A stretch of 64,000 bases of DNA from Rhodospirillum rubrum ATCC 11170 (GTDB taxonomy: Bacteria; Pseudomonadota; Alphaproteobacteria; Rhodospirillales; Rhodospirillaceae): positions 1,163,001-1,227,000 of the forward strand of contig NC_007643.1 in NCBI RefSeq assembly GCF_000013085.1, in the 5' to 3' direction. The notes below the pieces were generated by a model. The model saw only the letters and a list, made by a program, of their open reading frames with translations. It was not told where the DNA came from and made no database searches. Below are positions 44,986-54,887 of this stretch, piece after piece. The position numbers and the translations under genes were made by a program. Within the stretch, counting starts at the first letter, position 1. Each line of letters starts with the position of its first letter.

Positions 44986-46260
44986 ATGACCTCACGTCCC
45001 GCCAACTGGTATTCAGATACCGCAATTTCCGCGCCCGAAAGGCCCCCTCTCGCCGGTGAGGCGCGGGCCGATGTCTGCGTCGTCGGCGCCGGCATGACCG
45101 GCAGCGCCGCCGCCTTGTTCCTGGCCGAGCGCGGCCTGTCGGTGCGGGTGATCGAGGCCGAGAGCGTCGGCTTCGGCGCCTCGGGGCGCAGCGGCGGCCA
45201 GCTCATCGCCGGGTATGCCGCCGAGATGGCGACGGTTGAACGCCTGCTGCCCGAGGCACGGAGCCGCCTGTATTGGGATCTGGGGGTGGAGGCCGTCGAC
45301 CTGACCCGCGCCCTTGTCGCCCGCCACGCCATCGCCTGCGATTTCACCGACGGCCATATCCATGCCGGTTTCAAGCCGCGCCATATCGGCGCGCTTGAAG
45401 AGATGATCCGCGGCTGGGAGGGGTATGGCTACCCGGGGCTGGAATGGCTTGACGGCGCGGCCATCGGGCGGGCCGTCGCCGCCCCGGGCTATCTGGCCGG
45501 CGTGCGCGACCGCCGCGGCGGCCATCTGCACCCGCTCAATTATACCCTGGGATTGGCCAAGGCCGCCGAAGCCGCCGGCGCGGTCTTCCACGAATCGAGT
45601 CCCTATCTTGGCCATGAGGAAACCGCTCAAGGGGTGGTGGTGCGCACGCCCGCCGGTTTGGTTCGGGCGCGCTGGCTGATCCTGGCCGGCAACGCCTATT
45701 TCAAGGACCGCCCGCGCGGTCTCGCCGCGACCGTCATGCCCGTCGGCACCTATATCATCGCCACCGAGCCTTTGGGTGAGGCGCGGGCGCGGGCGCTGAT
45801 CCCCGGGGGCGAGGCGGTGGCCGATATCGCCTTCGTGCTCAATTACTACCGGCTGACCCGCGATCACCGCCTGCTGTTTGGCGGTGGCGTCAGTTATTCG
45901 CGCATCGATCCGCTCAGCATCCGCCGCACGCTGGGCGCCACCATGGTCCGCACCTTCCCCCAATTGGCCGGGGTCGGGCTGTCCCATGCCTGGGGCGGCC
46001 ATGTGGCGATCACCGTCAACCGGCTGCCCCATTTCGGGCGGATCGGCAAACGCTGCCTGTTCGCCCACGGCTTTTCCGGCCATGGCGTCGGTCTGACCGG
46101 GCTGGCGGGCAAGCTGATGGCCGAGGTGGTGGCGGGAAGCGAGGAACGCTTCGACCTGATGGCGCGCATTCCCCATCTGTCGTTTCCCGGTGGCCGCTCC
46201 TTGCGCCTGCCGCTGCTGGTGCTGGGCTCCACCTGGCTGCGCCTGCGCGATCTGCTGTAG
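44986..46260 (+). CDS. puuB: FAD-dependent amine oxidase, PuuB-like (gamma-glutamylputrescine oxidase type)
   Basis: The 424-residue DAO-type flavoprotein has the dinucleotide motif DVCVVGAGMTGSAAALFLAERG, then SVGFGASGRSGGQLIAGY, the usual GASGRNGG flavin motif of PuuB-like oxidases. The N-terminal NWYSDTAISAPERPPLAGE matches the family start. Its C-terminus contains GRIGKRCLFAHGFSGHGVGLTGLAGKL. PuuB oxidises gamma-glutamylputrescine. Other putrescine-pathway genes (puuA, puuC, puuD) are not in the window, so the substrate is inferred from the divergent potFGHI. Confidence 0.8.
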   Translation: MTSRPANWYSDTAISAPERPPLAGEARADVCVVGAGMTGSAAALFLAERGLSVRVIEAESVGFGASGRSGGQLIAGYAAEMATVERLLPEARSRLYWDLGVEAVDLTRALVARHAIACDFTDGHIHAGFKPRHIGALEEMIRGWEGYGYPGLEWLDGAAIGRAVAAPGYLAGVRDRRGGHLHPLNYTLGLAKAAEAAGAVFHESSPYLGHEETAQGVVVRTPAGLVRARWLILAGNAYFKDRPRGLAATVMPVGTYIIATEPLGEARARALIPGGEAVADIAFVLNYYRLTRDHRLLFGGGVSYSRIDPLSIRRTLGATMVRTFPQLAGVGLSHAWGGHVAITVNRLPHFGRIGKRCLFAHGFSGHGVGLTGLAGKLMAEVVAGSEERFDLMARIPHLSFPGGRSLRLPLLVLGSTWLRLRDLL

Positions 46261-46324
46261 GGCGTCCTTCGTCGGCTTCGGTCGAGAAAGCCCGGGCGGG
46301 TCAAACGAAAGACGATCCAAACGA

Positions 46325-46355
46325 AAACCGCCGCCCGGGGTCCGGGCGGCGGTTT
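46325..46355. terminator. Bidirectional terminator between puuB and cycA
   Basis: AAACCGCCGCCCG (46325-46337) pairs perfectly with CGGGCGGCGGTTT (46343-46355) around a 5-nt loop. On the minus strand it ends in a short T-run, as expected for the end of cycA, and the A/T ends allow termination of puuB as well. Confidence 0.85.
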
Positions 46356-46393
46356 CGCGGCACAGGGGCGGGATCGCTCCCGCCGAAGGCGAC

Positions 46394-46801
46394 CTACTTC
46401 AGGGTCTTCAAGTAGGCGATGACGTTCTCGATCTCGTCGTCCTTGGTCAACTTGAAGGTCATCTTGCTCTTGGCCTTCGGATCGCCCGACTTCTCAAGAA
46501 CGAAGGCCTTGGGATCCTTGACATAGGCGGCGAGGTTCGCCTCCGTCCAGGTCAGGCCCTTGGCCTTCATCTCGGTGTAGGATTCCGAATAGGCGTAGTC
46601 GTCCTTGTGGGCGGCCGTGTTCTCGAACACACCGAACAGGTTGGGGCCGACCTTATTGGCGCCCCCCTGATCGAAAGTGTGGCAGGCGAGGCACTTCTTG
46701 CTGACTTTTTCGCCAGCGGCGGCATCACCCTCGGCAAGGGCCGCGCCGGAAGCGAAAGCCACGGCGGCGAAAACGCCGGCGGCCAGGAAACCCTTCTTCA
46801 T
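46394..46801 (-). CDS. cycA: Cytochrome c2
   Basis: The 135-residue precursor has a 23-residue signal peptide (MKKGFLAAGVFAAVAFASGAALA). The mature 112-residue protein starting EGDAAAGEKVSKK has the haem-binding CLACH, and the axial Met in KSKMTFKL. Cytochrome c2 is the soluble periplasmic electron carrier between the bc1 complex and the photosynthetic reaction centre and is also used in respiration. The sequence matches the R. rubrum cytochrome c2 as I remember it and is the strongest species marker in the window. AGGAG precedes the ATG. Confidence 0.98.
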   Translation of the reverse strand: MKKGFLAAGVFAAVAFASGAALAEGDAAAGEKVSKKCLACHTFDQGGANKVGPNLFGVFENTAAHKDDYAYSESYTEMKAKGLTWTEANLAAYVKDPKAFVLEKSGDPKAKSKMTFKLTKDDEIENVIAYLKTLK

Positions 46802-47453
46802 CTTGAACTCCTCTCCAATACGCCTGTATGAGCTGCTCGTTTCGGCACCGGGCGGTTGCCGGAGCAGGGGCCCTGGAGACTGTCCCCCCAAAGCGGGCCC
46901 CAGTCTTACAGGAGATGAACCGCCCCGAAAAGGGGCTTTACGGCTGTGTGACGGAAGGCAAAAGGGGATCCCGTCGTCTCCGTGTCGCGGTGTCGCGGAC
47001 ACGTCACCATAGCGGACATTTTAGCACCTTTGGCCTTTGGAATAACGGCCTTTTTTCCACCCGGAACGGGATACGGCGGGCCGGCGCGGCCGGGCCGAAG
47101 GCGCCTTGGAAACGCCCCGAAAAAGCCACGGAAAAAATCTTGACGAAATTGGTCCGAATTGGGATAGTTAACGTATACCGATTGCCGAGCATACGGGATC
47201 GGTGAATGTGGGTTCGACCGGATTGGGTGAACCGAAAGTACAGTTTGCTTCAATTTGCGGGTGGTTGCGCCACCCCCAAGAAGGGGCTGTAGAAAACGAT
47301 AGGGAATTGGCCGATTTTTCTTTTGCCACACCCCCGTCGCACTTTCGACACCTTTCCGAGAAAAGAATGAATCCAAGGGTGCGAGACCCGGGAACCGGCT
47401 TCAACCCGCCGCGTTTCCTGGGTAGGCCCGACGCGAAAGGAGTGGCAACCGTC
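46802..47453. other. cycA-rpoH divergent intergenic region
   Basis: The 652 bp contain no convincing protein gene; open frames here are antisense shadows or 5' extensions of rpoH. The right half holds a strong sigma-70-type promoter and a leader of roughly 280 nt for rpoH. The left half must hold the cycA promoter, which I could not define. Confidence 0.6.
47140..47168 (+). promoter_or_regulatory. Sigma-70-type promoter of rpoH
   Basis: TTGACG at 47140-47145 and GATAGT at 47163-47168 are separated by exactly 17 bp. They lie 286 bp upstream of the rpoH ATG in the AT-richest part of the region. Confidence 0.65.
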
Positions 47454-47464
47454 ATGAGTACCTA
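47419..47464 (+). promoter_or_regulatory. Possible secondary structure around the rpoH ribosome-binding site
   Basis: TGGGTA (47419-47424) can pair with TACCTA (47459-47464, one G-U), and GACG (47430-47433) with CGTC (47450-47453), nested. Together they would enclose the AAAGGAG Shine-Dalgarno and the ATG, as in a heat-labile RNA thermometer. This is inference. Confidence 0.3.
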
Positions 47465-48374
47465 TCGATACAAATTGCCCGCGGTGTCCGACGAAGGTGG
47501 CCTGTCGCGCTATCTGACCGAGATCAAGCGCTTTCCGATGCTGACTCCGGAAGAAGAGTTCATGCTGGCCAAGCGTCTGCAAGACGAGGGGGATCGCGAC
47601 GCGGCCCACCGTCTGGTCACCAGCCATCTGCGTTTGGTCGCCAAAATCGCCATGGGCTATCGCCACTACGGTCTGCCGGTATCGGATCTGGTCGCCGAAG
47701 GCAACATGGGCCTGATGAAGGCCGTCAAGAAATTCGAGGCCGATCGCGGCTTCCGGCTGGCCACCTATGCCATGTGGTGGATCAAGGCCAGCATCAACGA
47801 ATACATCTTGAACTCCTGGTCGCTGGTCAAGGTCGGCACGGTCGCCGCCCAGAAAAAGCTGTTCTTCAATCTGCGTCGTCTGAAGGCCAAGCTTGGCGTC
47901 TATGAGGAAGGCGATCTGTCGCCCGAAGACGTCAAGACCATCGCCACCCAGTTGAAGGTGACGGAAGCCGACGTGGTGATGATGAACCGCCGTCTGGCCG
48001 GTCCCGACGCCTCGCTCAACGTTCCGGTGGGCGAAGACCAGTCGATGGATCGCATGGATCTGTTGATGGACGAGGGCGATAACCAGGAAGAGGTTTACGC
48101 CGCCCACGAGGAGCAGAGTCTGGGCAATCGCCTGCTCAAGGACGCCTTGTCGACCTTGACCGAGCGCGAGCGTCACATCATCACCGCGCGCCGCCTGCGC
48201 AGCGAGCCGGTGACCCTGGAGGAACTGGGCGGCGAATACGGCGTCAGCCGCGAACGCGTGCGTCAGATCGAGAACCGGGCCTTCGAGAAGCTGCAGACCG
48301 CGGTGCGCAAGGCGGCCCGGGCGCTCAACGATCGCCAGCCCCATCACGGCGGGGTCGAACCCGCCATGGCCTGA
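47454..48374 (+). CDS. rpoH: RpoH, heat-shock sigma factor (sigma-32)
   Basis: The 306-residue protein has sigma region 2 (LVTSHLRLVAKIAMGYRHYGLPVSDLVAEGNMGLMKAVKKFE, then RLATYAMWWIKASI), the RpoH box QKKLFFNLR that distinguishes sigma-32 from housekeeping factors, and region 4 (LTERERHIITARRLRSEPVTLEELGGEYGVSRERVRQIE). It directs RNA polymerase to chaperone and protease promoters. AAAGGAG precedes the ATG at 47454. The frame stays open upstream to 47202, but there is no reason to extend it. A strong terminator follows. Confidence 0.97.
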   Translation: MSTYRYKLPAVSDEGGLSRYLTEIKRFPMLTPEEEFMLAKRLQDEGDRDAAHRLVTSHLRLVAKIAMGYRHYGLPVSDLVAEGNMGLMKAVKKFEADRGFRLATYAMWWIKASINEYILNSWSLVKVGTVAAQKKLFFNLRRLKAKLGVYEEGDLSPEDVKTIATQLKVTEADVVMMNRRLAGPDASLNVPVGEDQSMDRMDLLMDEGDNQEEVYAAHEEQSLGNRLLKDALSTLTERERHIITARRLRSEPVTLEELGGEYGVSRERVRQIENRAFEKLQTAVRKAARALNDRQPHHGGVEPAMA

Positions 48375-48428
48375 CGGCGGGGGCCACCCCGCCGGCCGCT
48401 GTCCTTTCGCCAATCGCGTCGCCTTAAG

Positions 48429-48466
48429 AAAAAGGGTGGGGAGCAAACGCTTCCCACCCTTTTTTT
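48429..48466 (+). terminator. Intrinsic terminator of rpoH
   Basis: GGGTGGGGAGC pairs with GCTTCCCACCC (one G-T mismatch) around AAAC, flanked by an A-run on the left and a T-run on the right. The symmetrical A/T flanks would also serve the convergent gene ending at 48485. Confidence 0.93.
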
Positions 48467-48484
48467 GACTGATCGTAGGCCGCT

Positions 48485-49210
48485 TTATGGCCGGTTGAGC
48501 GTGCCGGCGGGCAGGGTCAGGATCTTGGCCCGGGTGGCCTTGCCGAACTCGGCGATCAGCGGATCGGCCAGAACCAGCCCCTGATCCTCGAGTCCCAGGG
48601 TGGGGGCGGTGACGCTGGCCCAGCCTTGCCATACCCGGCGGCCGCTGGCCCGTTCGGTCAATCCGGCATCGATCCGCAAATCCGGCTGACCGAGCGAAGC
48701 GGGCGGGGCGTCGACGTCGCCGCCGATGACGCTGCCTTGGCGATTGGAGAACAGGCGCACGGTCACATCCACCGAGTCCTCGTCTTGGCCGGTGCCGGCT
48801 TGGCCGCGCAGGCCCAAAACACTGCGATCGGCATTGGGGCGGGCCGGGGCGTTGGAGGCCACGGTGTCGATATCAAGGATCAGCGGCGCGTCGTCGCCGC
48901 CGATGCGATAGCCGCGGGCGATCAGCGAGCGCCTCACCCAGTCAAGCAGCCGCAAATTGGCCGGGCTGTCGTCCATGACCCGCACCGAAAGGGCGGTGGC
49001 CGGATCGAAAGGGGCCAGTTGCATGGCGTTGACCGAGACACGAATCGGCTGGGAAATCATCACCGGAGCATCGGCGGCCGGGCTCGGGGCGGCCTGGGAC
49101 GCCGTCGGCAGGGCGACGGCCAGGGCGCAGGCCAGGGCGATGGCGGCGCGGCGTGGGGCGGGGCGGCGGGGGCTTGCCCCAGGGCCGAAAGGGGAAAGAA
49201 GGCGCGGCAT
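48485..49210 (-). CDS. Secreted protein of unknown function
   Basis: The 241-residue protein has an Arg-rich n-region (SPRRPAPRR) and a signal peptide core AAIALACALAVALPTASQA. The mature part has PIRVSVNAMQLAPFDPATALSVRVMD, LRLLDWVRRSLIARGYRIGGDDAPLILDIDTV, and a C-terminal part with SVDVTVRLFSNRQGS and GRRVWQGWASVTA. The pattern, a secreted domain combining poorly conserved strands with a RGY-type helix, resembles small envelope proteins of the DUF4136 kind, but I do not recognise it firmly. AGGAGA precedes the ATG at 49208-49210. It is convergent with rpoH. Confidence 0.65.
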   Translation of the reverse strand: MPRLLSPFGPGASPRRPAPRRAAIALACALAVALPTASQAAPSPAADAPVMISQPIRVSVNAMQLAPFDPATALSVRVMDDSPANLRLLDWVRRSLIARGYRIGGDDAPLILDIDTVASNAPARPNADRSVLGLRGQAGTGQDEDSVDVTVRLFSNRQGSVIGGDVDAPPASLGQPDLRIDAGLTERASGRRVWQGWASVTAPTLGLEDQGLVLADPLIAEFGKATRAKILTLPAGTLNRP

Positions 49211-49408
49211 GACAGGGCTCTCCTGGGAATCCGGGCCAGGGCCCGGTCTTTTCGACGCAAGGGGGGAAAATGGCCCAGTCCACGGCGCGAGGCAATTGCC
49301 GATCGTTGCGCGGGTCGCCCGCCCGTTTCCCAACATAAGGGGTGCGGGCGGCGGGCGGTAGGGTCCATTCCACCCCCACCGCCCCCGGAGGAATCGGGCG
49401 GGCGGGGA

Positions 49409-49678
49409 TCAGGGATCGCCGAGGCAAGGGCCGGCGGTCGCCCGGGCATCGGCAAGGTAATCATCAAGCTGGTAAAGCGCCGAGCCCCCTTGGCGCCTTG
49501 TATCGATGCGGTAGCCGCGGGCGCGCAGGGTGTGAATGCGCGCGGCGAGGCGCTGGCAATCATAAAGCGTCCAGGCCTGGGCGGCGTTCAGGGCGCGGCC
49601 CGATTCGAGATGGTCAAGGATCAGATCCTCCTGGCTTTGGGCGCCGGCGCCAGCCGGTGGTCTTGCGGACGGGATCAT
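49409..49678 (-). CDS. Small helix-turn-helix protein divergent from the repressor
   Basis: The 89-residue protein contains QEDLILDHLESGRALNAAQAWTLYDCQRLAARIHTLRARGYRIDTRR. This is a winged helix-turn-helix of the kind found in small phage-type HTH proteins: helices at DLILDHLES, NAAQAWTLY and LAARIHTLRARG, then a wing. Its N-terminus is short and basic. GAGGAG precedes the ATG at 49676-49678. It is transcribed away from the S24 repressor gene, and the shared 184-bp spacer carries repeated operator-like sites. Confidence 0.7.
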   Translation of the reverse strand: MIPSARPPAGAGAQSQEDLILDHLESGRALNAAQAWTLYDCQRLAARIHTLRARGYRIDTRRQGGSALYQLDDYLADARATAGPCLGDP

Positions 49679-49721
49679 CAGGGGGCTCCTCGAAAGAAAA
49701 CGACGAGAAGGCAAAGGTAAA

Positions 49722-49774
49722 CGGAAAACCGGCGCACTTCAACCGGAAAACCGTTCAAAATAACCTGTTTTCCG
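49722..49774. promoter_or_regulatory. Three operator half-sites CGGAAAACMG
   Basis: CGGAAAACCG occurs at 49722-49731 and 49744-49753, and an inverted variant (CTGTTTTCCG) at 49765-49774. Starts are 22 and 21 bp apart, placing the sites on one DNA face. They lie between the divergent HTH and S24 genes and are the expected binding sites of the repressor. Confidence 0.65.
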
Positions 49775-49862
49775 TGTATCTTCCGCTCCTGCCTGTGAAA
49801 GAATTCTCATTCCCAACGGTTTCCTCTAGAACCCATCCTAAGATAAGCGGGAGAGCCGAGCG

Positions 49863-50660
49863 ATGACCGAAAAGCTGACCGGAAAAACGCCGACGGGCGC
49901 ACCGGCGATGGCCGGGCAGGCGGTGGGCGACCAGCGGGGGGCGGACGACCGGGCTGGACGGTTTTCCGAAAGGCTGGCGACCGCCCTGCAGGGGCGCAGC
50001 GCCAATTGGCTGGCCGGGCGAATCGGCGGCTCGGCCTCGACCGTGCGCGACTGGCTGTCGGCGACCAGCGAGCCCGGGCTTGGCAAGCTGGTGGCGACCG
50101 CCGCCTGCCTGGGGGTGCCGCTCGACTGGCTGGCGACCGGCCGGGTCGCCGAAGGGGCGACGGCGCCGCCATCGGATCTGTTTGGCGAGCGCGGCGGCGG
50201 CGCGGTCACTCGCGCGCCCTTGTCGGTGCGCCCGGCCGAGGACGAAACGGCCCCGCACCGGGGTCTGGCGCTTTACGACACCGTCGCCGCTGCGGCGCGG
50301 ATGGGCGGCGGCCATCCGGGCGCGGCCGGCCTTGATCTGCCTGAAAGCTATCTGCGCGACCACCTGCGGCTTGATCCCCAGCGCGCCATCGCCGTGGCCG
50401 TTCATGGCGACAGCATGGAGCCGGCGCTGTCGGATGGCGATCTGGCGCTCATCGATACCGCGACCCGCGCCCTGGAGCGCGATGATCTCTACGCCTTCCT
50501 TCTGGAAGGGGAGGGCTATATCAAGCGGCTGCAGAAGGCGGGGGCGGCGGTGATCGTCCATTCGGACAATCCGGCCTATTCGGACTGGACCATCCCGCGC
50601 GAAATCATGGCTAGTATGCATCTTCTTGGTCGAGTCGCCGGGGTGCTCCACCGATTGTGA
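49863..50660 (+). CDS. Phage-type repressor with S24 (LexA-like) peptidase domain
   Basis: The 265-residue protein has an N-terminal HTH (LATALQGRSANWLAGRIGGSASTVRDWLSATSEPGLGKLVATAACLG, Mu-repressor-like order) and a C-terminal S24 domain with the catalytic Ser in VHGDSMEPALSDGD and the Lys in GEGYIKRLQ. The Ala-Gly-rich stretch before the domain could hold the self-cleavage site. Such proteins repress until RecA-stimulated cleavage after DNA damage. The ATG follows GGGAGAGCCGAGCG. No other phage genes are near, so it is either a prophage remnant or a domesticated regulator. An inverted operator copy lies within its coding region. Confidence 0.85.
   Translation: MTEKLTGKTPTGAPAMAGQAVGDQRGADDRAGRFSERLATALQGRSANWLAGRIGGSASTVRDWLSATSEPGLGKLVATAACLGVPLDWLATGRVAEGATAPPSDLFGERGGGAVTRAPLSVRPAEDETAPHRGLALYDTVAAAARMGGGHPGAAGLDLPESYLRDHLRLDPQRAIAVAVHGDSMEPALSDGDLALIDTATRALERDDLYAFLLEGEGYIKRLQKAGAAVIVHSDNPAYSDWTIPREIMASMHLLGRVAGVLHRL
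49959..49968. promoter_or_regulatory. Fourth operator half-site inside the repressor gene
   Basis: CGGTTTTCCG is the exact inverted form of the CGGAAAACCG sites upstream. It is about 97 bp into the repressor coding sequence and could act as an autoregulatory roadblock or a looping site. Confidence 0.5.
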
Positions 50661-50847
50661 CGGCGGGGGCCCGGTAAAACCAAACCTTCTGCCACATCCT
50701 CGCCATAAATATTGTCTTAATGCGGGGGTAACGGAATTCCCTATGGAGCCTTAGGGCAAGATAGGGCATTTTCCTTTTCTGGCTATTTTCGCTGGCGGGC
50801 ATTCTCCGCCGTTCTCAATCAAGGACGACTTAGTGAGGGGGACCCTC

Positions 50848-51456
50848 ATGGGGCATAGGCACCCACCTGCGGCCGCCGGGCCGACAGGACGTGAGCAGAC
50901 GACACAAACAGGGGCCATGAGGTTCCACGCGACCGCGGCCATCGCTCCGCGGTCCATGACGAAGATCCCCGCCGCCCGATCGCGGCGCCTGCCTTGGCCG
51001 GCTTTTCTGGCCATCACCCTGACAGCGCTCACGGCCGCTTGCGCCCAGACGGCGCCCGTGGTTGCCCCCGCCCCCGCCCCGATGGTGGAGGTGATTCCCG
51101 CCAAGCCCGCCGTCGATCGGATCTATGTGTCCTGGTATGGCCGCAGCCATCAGGGCAAACGCACCGCCAGCGGTGAGATCTTCGACGCCAACGGCATGAC
51201 CGCAGCCCATCCCAAGCTTCCCTTCGGCAGCAAGGTCAAGATGCGCAATCCCGAGAGCGGCCAGTCCGTGGTCGTGCGGGTCAACGATCGCGGTCCCTTC
51301 GTCTCGACGCGCGGCATGGATGTTTCCGAAGCCGCCGCCAAGGCCCTGGGGATCTGGGCCAAGGGCATCGCCCTGGTCGAAGTCGAATCTCCGCTTCTTG
51401 GCCGCCCGATCACGCCGGGCCGGTTCACGGTGGACTCCCTGGCTAGCAGCCGGTAA
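50848..51456 (+). CDS. rlpA: RlpA-like double-psi beta-barrel lipoprotein
   Basis: The protein contains the RlpA core: YVSWYGRSHQGKRTASGEIFDANGMTAAHPKLPFGSKVKM and VVVRVNDRGPFVSTRGMDVSEAAAKALG, with the catalytic-type Asp in NDRGPF. A lipoprotein signal (FLAITLTALTAAC) lies about 45 residues from the ATG at 50848. That start has GAGGGGG at good spacing; later starts at 50917 and 50956 would give a shorter n-region, and a GTG at 50833 is also possible. RlpA-type proteins cleave or bind denuded glycan strands of peptidoglycan. The SPOR domain found in some homologues is absent. Confidence 0.85.
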   Translation: MGHRHPPAAAGPTGREQTTQTGAMRFHATAAIAPRSMTKIPAARSRRLPWPAFLAITLTALTAACAQTAPVVAPAPAPMVEVIPAKPAVDRIYVSWYGRSHQGKRTASGEIFDANGMTAAHPKLPFGSKVKMRNPESGQSVVVRVNDRGPFVSTRGMDVSEAAAKALGIWAKGIALVEVESPLLGRPITPGRFTVDSLASSR

Positions 51457-51529
51457 GCCGCGCCGCCCTGGCCATCAGACAGACCTGATCTTGAGGTGGG
51501 GTCGCGCGCGGGGGCAGTCAATGCCACTC

Positions 51530-51729
51530 GTGGCGGCACGCGTTGATGGGGGTCGTGCGGGCACGCGCTAATCGTAATCGTGCGGGCACGCGCTAATGGT
51601 GGTCGTGCAGGCACGCGCTAATGGTGGTCGTGCAGGCACGCGCTAATGGTGGTCGTGCAGGCACGCGCTAATGGTGGTCGTGCAGGCACGCGCTAATGGT
51701 GGTCGTGCAGGCACGCGCTAATGGTGATC
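51530..51729. repeat. 25-bp tandem repeat (minisatellite) overlapping the merR 3' end
   Basis: Eight consecutive 25-bp units start at 51530, 51555, 51580, 51605, 51630, 51655, 51680 and 51705. Units 4-7 are identical and the outer ones diverge, most at the distal end. Each contains GTGCNGGCACGCG. The unit at 51705-51729 spans the merR stop codon; read on the minus strand every typical unit re-encodes the merR C-terminus CLHDHH plus its TAG. The array fills most of the space between the convergent rlpA and merR genes. Confidence 0.95.
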
Positions 51730-52140
51730 GTGCAGGCACTCGGTGTGATCGGCCAGCACCTCGATCACCTTGCAGGCGCCGATCGGCCCATGGGCGCACT
51801 CGTTGACCATCCGCCGGACCTCGTCGCGCAGGGCGGTGAGGCGGTCGATCCGCGAATCGATATCGCGCAGATGGGCCAGGGCGATGCCATCGGCCGGGGC
51901 GCAGGAGCCCTGGGGATCGTCGGCCAGGGCGAGAAGCTGGCGAATCGCCTCGACCTCGAAGCCAAGCTCGCGGGCATGGCGGATGAATTTCAGCCGGCGA
52001 ACCGTCTCGACCGAATAGACCCGGCGGTTGCCGTCGGTGCGCGGCGGCGAAGGCAGCAGGCCGATTTCCTCGTAATAGCGGATGGTGGGGCTTTTCACGC
52101 CGGTTTGCGCCGAGAGGGCGCCGATGGCGAGGGATGTCAT
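51718..52140 (-). CDS. MerR-family metal-responsive activator (ZntR/CadR type)
   Basis: The 140-residue protein has the MerR DNA-binding domain (SLAIGALSAQTGVKSPTIRYYEEIGLLPSPPRTDGNRRVY), a long dimerisation helix, and metal-binding residues Cys80, Cys115, His118 and Cys123 in the arrangement of zinc/cadmium/lead sensors. Cys135 and a HDHH tail add further ligands. It twists the 19-bp-spaced promoter of the divergent efflux ATPase gene when metal binds. The start is the ATG at 52138-52140. The last codons are part of the 25-bp repeat. Confidence 0.9.
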   Translation of the reverse strand: MTSLAIGALSAQTGVKSPTIRYYEEIGLLPSPPRTDGNRRVYSVETVRRLKFIRHARELGFEVEAIRQLLALADDPQGSCAPADGIALAHLRDIDSRIDRLTALRDEVRRMVNECAHGPIGACKVIEVLADHTECLHDHH

Positions 52141-52155
52141 GGCCGATTTTTCCTC

Positions 52156-52186
52156 TTGATCCTCTAGTCGCTAGAGATTGTAGCGT
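52156..52186 (+). promoter_or_regulatory. MerR-type promoter of the efflux ATPase gene
   Basis: TTGATC (52156-52161) and TAGCGT (52181-52186) are spaced by 19 bp, the elongated spacing of MerR-regulated promoters. The spacer holds a perfect dyad CTCTAGTCGCTAGAG at 52162-52176, the expected binding site. Confidence 0.85.
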
Positions 52187-52224
52187 CGTTTTCCGAAGAA
52201 GACAGCGGAAAGGGACGATCGATC

Positions 52225-54558
<2,334 letters not shown>

Positions 54559-54620
54559 CAGCGGGCCGGGCCCGGGTAAGGATCGGCTTTCATTAGACCT
54601 TTCGCCCGGAGACCCGCTTG

Positions 54621-54887
54621 ATGACCAAATCCGCCCTGCCGCAGGCCGAGACCACGACCGCCGCTCCGGCGCCGGTGGAAAGCGCCTCTCCCGTCGCCCT
54701 GAAGCGCGAGCGCCTGCGTCGGGATCGGGCCTTGGCCAAGAACGGCATGGTGCTGTCGATGGGCGCCCTGGTGCTAACCGGCGCCCTGCACGGCCATGGC
54801 GCGCGCAAGGCCCATGTCGCCGCCGGCGTCGCCCTGATGGGCTTCGCCTATTGGCACCACACCCTTTATCCCACCAGCGGGCGCTAA
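54621..54887 (+). CDS. Small membrane protein of unknown function
   Basis: The 88-residue protein has an Ala/Pro-rich N-terminus, a basic stretch (LKRERLRRDRALAKN) and two hydrophobic segments, GMVLSMGALVLTGAL and AHVAAGVALMGFAYW, ending in HHTLYPTSGR. I do not recognise a family. GGAG precedes the ATG at 54621. It follows the efflux ATPase gene by 62 bp on the same strand, so co-transcription with metal export is possible. Its last four bases overlap the end of the AraC gene on the other strand. Confidence 0.6.
   Translation: MTKSALPQAETTTAAPAPVESASPVALKRERLRRDRALAKNGMVLSMGALVLTGALHGHGARKAHVAAGVALMGFAYWHHTLYPTSGR

Noticed and set aside
47202-47453. 84-residue N-terminal extension of rpoH
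   Set aside because: No similarity to sigma factors, while the ATG at 47454 has AAAGGAG and opens the standard RpoH N-terminus.
48626-49720. Plus-strand open frame after rpoH
   Set aside because: Antisense to the secreted-protein gene and the small HTH gene, both of which have signal or HTH motifs and good ribosome-binding sites.
51530-51729. CRISPR-like array
   Set aside because: The 25-bp units are directly adjacent with no unique spacers, so this is a minisatellite.
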